Positions 5,898 through 6,961 of a stretch of 6,961 nucleotides of DNA are shown here, one piece after another. The stretch spans positions 1-6,961 of the forward strand of contig JAFMSC010000228.1 of the NCBI GenBank assembly GCA_017353825.1, written 5' to 3'. This DNA is from Hyphomicrobiaceae bacterium (lineage in GTDB: Bacteria > Pseudomonadota > Alphaproteobacteria > Rhizobiales > Hyphomicrobiaceae). The notes beneath the pieces are model-generated. The model was not told where the DNA came from. It worked only from the letters and a program-made list of their open reading frames with translations, and did no database searches. The stretch's first letter is position 1, and every line of letters starts with the position of its first letter. The position numbers were made by a program, and so were the translations under genes.

Positions 5898-6103
5898 GAG
5901 CGATGTCTTTCGGCTAGACGGGGGGCACTACCGATGAAGAGCGACACCGCTCGCTATGACCAACAAACTAATACTTGCATGGGCCTTTTCAATGGGGTCC
6001 TGGCGGAAATCACGAATTTGTTACGAAATGTTTCAGCCAACCCCGAGCTTGTACACAGCCTTGCGGTGGCAGGCCGTGGCGTGCTTGGGCTTGGGCTTGG
6101 AAC
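5851..6103. other. Region of 253 bases downstream of lolA, mostly without a supported gene; several small hairpins
   Basis: Apart from the last 16 codons of the cNMP-like frame (to 5897) there is no convincing gene. It holds a 6-base stem (AGTGCC 5871-5876 with GGCACT 5889-5894), a 5-base stem (GAGCG 5939-5943 with CGCTC 5948-5952), an AT-richer patch at about 5953-6050, and GCTTGG three times in tandem (6083-6100). A 62-codon plus-strand frame (5934-6122) overlaps the 3' end of lolA and resembles no family I know. On the minus strand it would be the lolA 3' UTR up to the terminator at 5817, or the body of a small RNA. No clear promoter was found inside it. Confidence 0.5.
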
Positions 6104-6796
6104 CTACTGTTGCAGCTTCTGAAGGGTTACCGCCGTCGGCTCAAACAGCTTTGGATCAAGGTCGTCGGCCTTGGCGAACTCGGTGAGTTCCACCTTTGTG
6201 TCAAGCCCTTGCCGATCCGTGGTAATCCATTCTTTGAGCTCCATAGCGGGCTTCTTCTGGAACATCAATTTCAAGCGGCCGACCGTACCGGGGTCCTTGT
6301 CCTCCAGGCTTATGTAGAACCGATTATCGCTCTCGCCCACCTCCAGCACCTTGGCATCGCGCATCAGGTCCACGTCCTTCCTCATGACGATCTTGAAGGG
6401 GGTCTGGTCGAGCCCCCAACGATCGTCGGTCTTGAGGTCGAGGTCCTGGACGATCATGGTCTTGCCGTCAGAGATGATCAGCTGCCGGCTGGGCCTTCTG
6501 TATTCGAACCGGAAGAAGCTCGGACGCTTCACGGCGATCCAGCCCCGCAGCTTCTTGCCATCCGGGCTGGTCTGCTCGAACGCGCCCTTCATGTCACCCA
6601 TGTCGTTGAAATAGCCCGTCATTTTCTTGATGAGGTCGAGCTGCTTGGCATCGAATTCCCCGCTCGGCTCCTTGGTCACCGTCTGGTTCCACTCAGGTGT
6701 GGCCGGCCCTTTGGCGGTCTGTGCGGCGGCCATGGCCCCGGCACCTGCGCCGACCGCCATCAAAGCCGCGACACGTGTGAGTAGCCGTGCTTGCAT
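6104..6796 (-). CDS. lolA: Outer-membrane lipoprotein carrier protein LolA
   Basis: A 230-residue periplasmic chaperone that takes lipoproteins from the LolCDE complex in the inner membrane and carries them to the outer membrane. The N-terminus is a signal peptide (MQARLLTRVAALMAVGAGAG, then AMAAA, cut about residue 25) with no lipobox Cys, so the mature protein is soluble. The half-open barrel is visible: GAFEQTSPDGKKLRGWIAVKR (71-91) with the KRP motif Arg91 matching E. coli Arg43, FRFEY, then LIISDGKTMIVQDLD, followed by QTPFKIV. The ATG at 6796 is chosen over an upstream in-frame start at 6934 because AAGGGGGG lies 5-6 bases before it and a proper signal peptide begins there. It is about 25 residues longer than E. 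coli LolA, mostly between the signal peptide and barrel. In related genomes ftsK lies upstream and xthA downstream, as I recall; no xthA is present here. Confidence 0.93.
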   Translation of the reverse strand: MQARLLTRVAALMAVGAGAGAMAAAQTAKGPATPEWNQTVTKEPSGEFDAKQLDLIKKMTGYFNDMGDMKGAFEQTSPDGKKLRGWIAVKRPSFFRFEYRRPSRQLIISDGKTMIVQDLDLKTDDRWGLDQTPFKIVMRKDVDLMRDAKVLEVGESDNRFYISLEDKDPGTVGRLKLMFQKKPAMELKEWITTDRQGLDTKVELTEFAKADDLDPKLFEPTAVTLQKLQQ

Positions 6797-6805
6797 AGAA
6801 TCCCC

Positions 6806-6882
6806 CCTTGCCCGACGCCTCCTGTCGGTGGTGATTCGGGCGACCAATCGGCACCCTTTGTCGCAACATTGGGACAACATTG
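6806..6882 (-). promoter_or_regulatory. lolA leader: hairpin next to the ribosome site and an 11-base-period repeat
   Basis: On the minus strand, CAATGTTG occurs twice (6875-6882 and 6864-6871), exactly one helical turn apart. Closer to the gene, GCCCGA (6836-6841 on this strand) can pair with TCGGGC (6810-6815), placing a 20-base loop with an AGGAGG-like stretch just before the true Shine-Dalgarno. These could be an operator and a translational control element, or chance. No clear -35/-10 pair was recognised, and whether lolA has its own promoter or is read from an upstream gene cannot be seen here. Confidence 0.3.
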
Positions 6883-6961
6883 TGGGCAACCGGGGGCGGC
6901 CGGACCACCACCTTGTTCGGCTTGAAGTGTGCACCTGCCAAATTCACACGAGAAGGGGGCG

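Noticed and set aside
5719..5937. Arg-rich 72-codon frame within the cNMP tail region
   Set aside because: No ribosome site, composition typical of a shifted frame, and it crosses two hairpins.
6083..6100. Triple GCTTGG as a possible phase-variable repeat
   Set aside because: Only three copies of a hexamer, outside a reading frame, so slippage would have no obvious effect.
5934..6122. Plus-strand 62-codon frame with a hydrophobic C-terminus
   Set aside because: Only a vague G-run precedes the start, it resembles nothing known, and it overlaps the end of lolA and a simple hexamer repeat. Kept as part of the non-coding description.
5975..6784. Plus-strand frame of 269 codons
   Set aside because: Antisense shadow of lolA, which has a signal peptide, ribosome site and family motifs.
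6797..6961. 3' end of ftsK on the minus strand upstream of lolA
   Set aside because: One frame has a stop a few codons from the edge, but six codons are too few to recognise any protein.

Overview
The window reads as a chromosomal segment of a high-GC alphaproteobacterium, most likely in the Hyphomicrobiales (Rhizobiales). The evidence is the GC-rich codon use and the gene neighbourhood: tesB, glnK, amtB and lolA close together, with a YkuD-type L,D-transpeptidase and an OmpR-type regulator nearby, is an arrangement I recall from that order. No phage, insertion sequence, CRISPR array, tRNA or rRNA was seen. It looks like core genome rather than an accessory island.

Left part (1-2049): a minus-strand UbiH/UbiF-family FAD hydroxylase runs off the left edge. 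It is divergent from tesB (acyl-CoA thioesterase II) with only 44 bases between the start codons. After a 246-base spacer, which carries an inverted repeat, an NtrC-like half-site pair and a sigma-54-like element, comes glnK.

Centre (1711-3618): glnK and amtB form a nitrogen operon. GlnK is the PII signal protein that is uridylylated when nitrogen is short. AmtB is the ammonium channel that unmodified GlnK plugs. A strong hairpin follows amtB.

Right-centre (3697-5897): a minus-strand L,D-transpeptidase converges on amtB and is divergent from an OmpR-family response regulator with no kinase beside it. Downstream on the plus strand is a stand-alone cyclic-nucleotide-binding-like domain, preceded by two 18-base direct repeats. 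Its reading frame runs about 70 codons past the recognisable domain, through two hairpins, and this tail is probably not ancestral.

Right part (5690-6961): a stretch of about 400 bases rich in hairpins separates the cNMP-like domain from lolA, which encodes the periplasmic lipoprotein carrier on the minus strand. A good minus-strand intrinsic terminator lies about 250 bases beyond the lolA stop, implying a long 3' UTR or a small RNA. Upstream of lolA is a 165-base leader with an 11-base-period repeat and a hairpin next to the ribosome binding site.

No convincing new multi-gene system was found. The points worth a second look are the cNMP-like protein (missing phosphate-binding Arg, unusual tail, repeats at its start), the hairpin-rich region beyond lolA, and the glnK control region.
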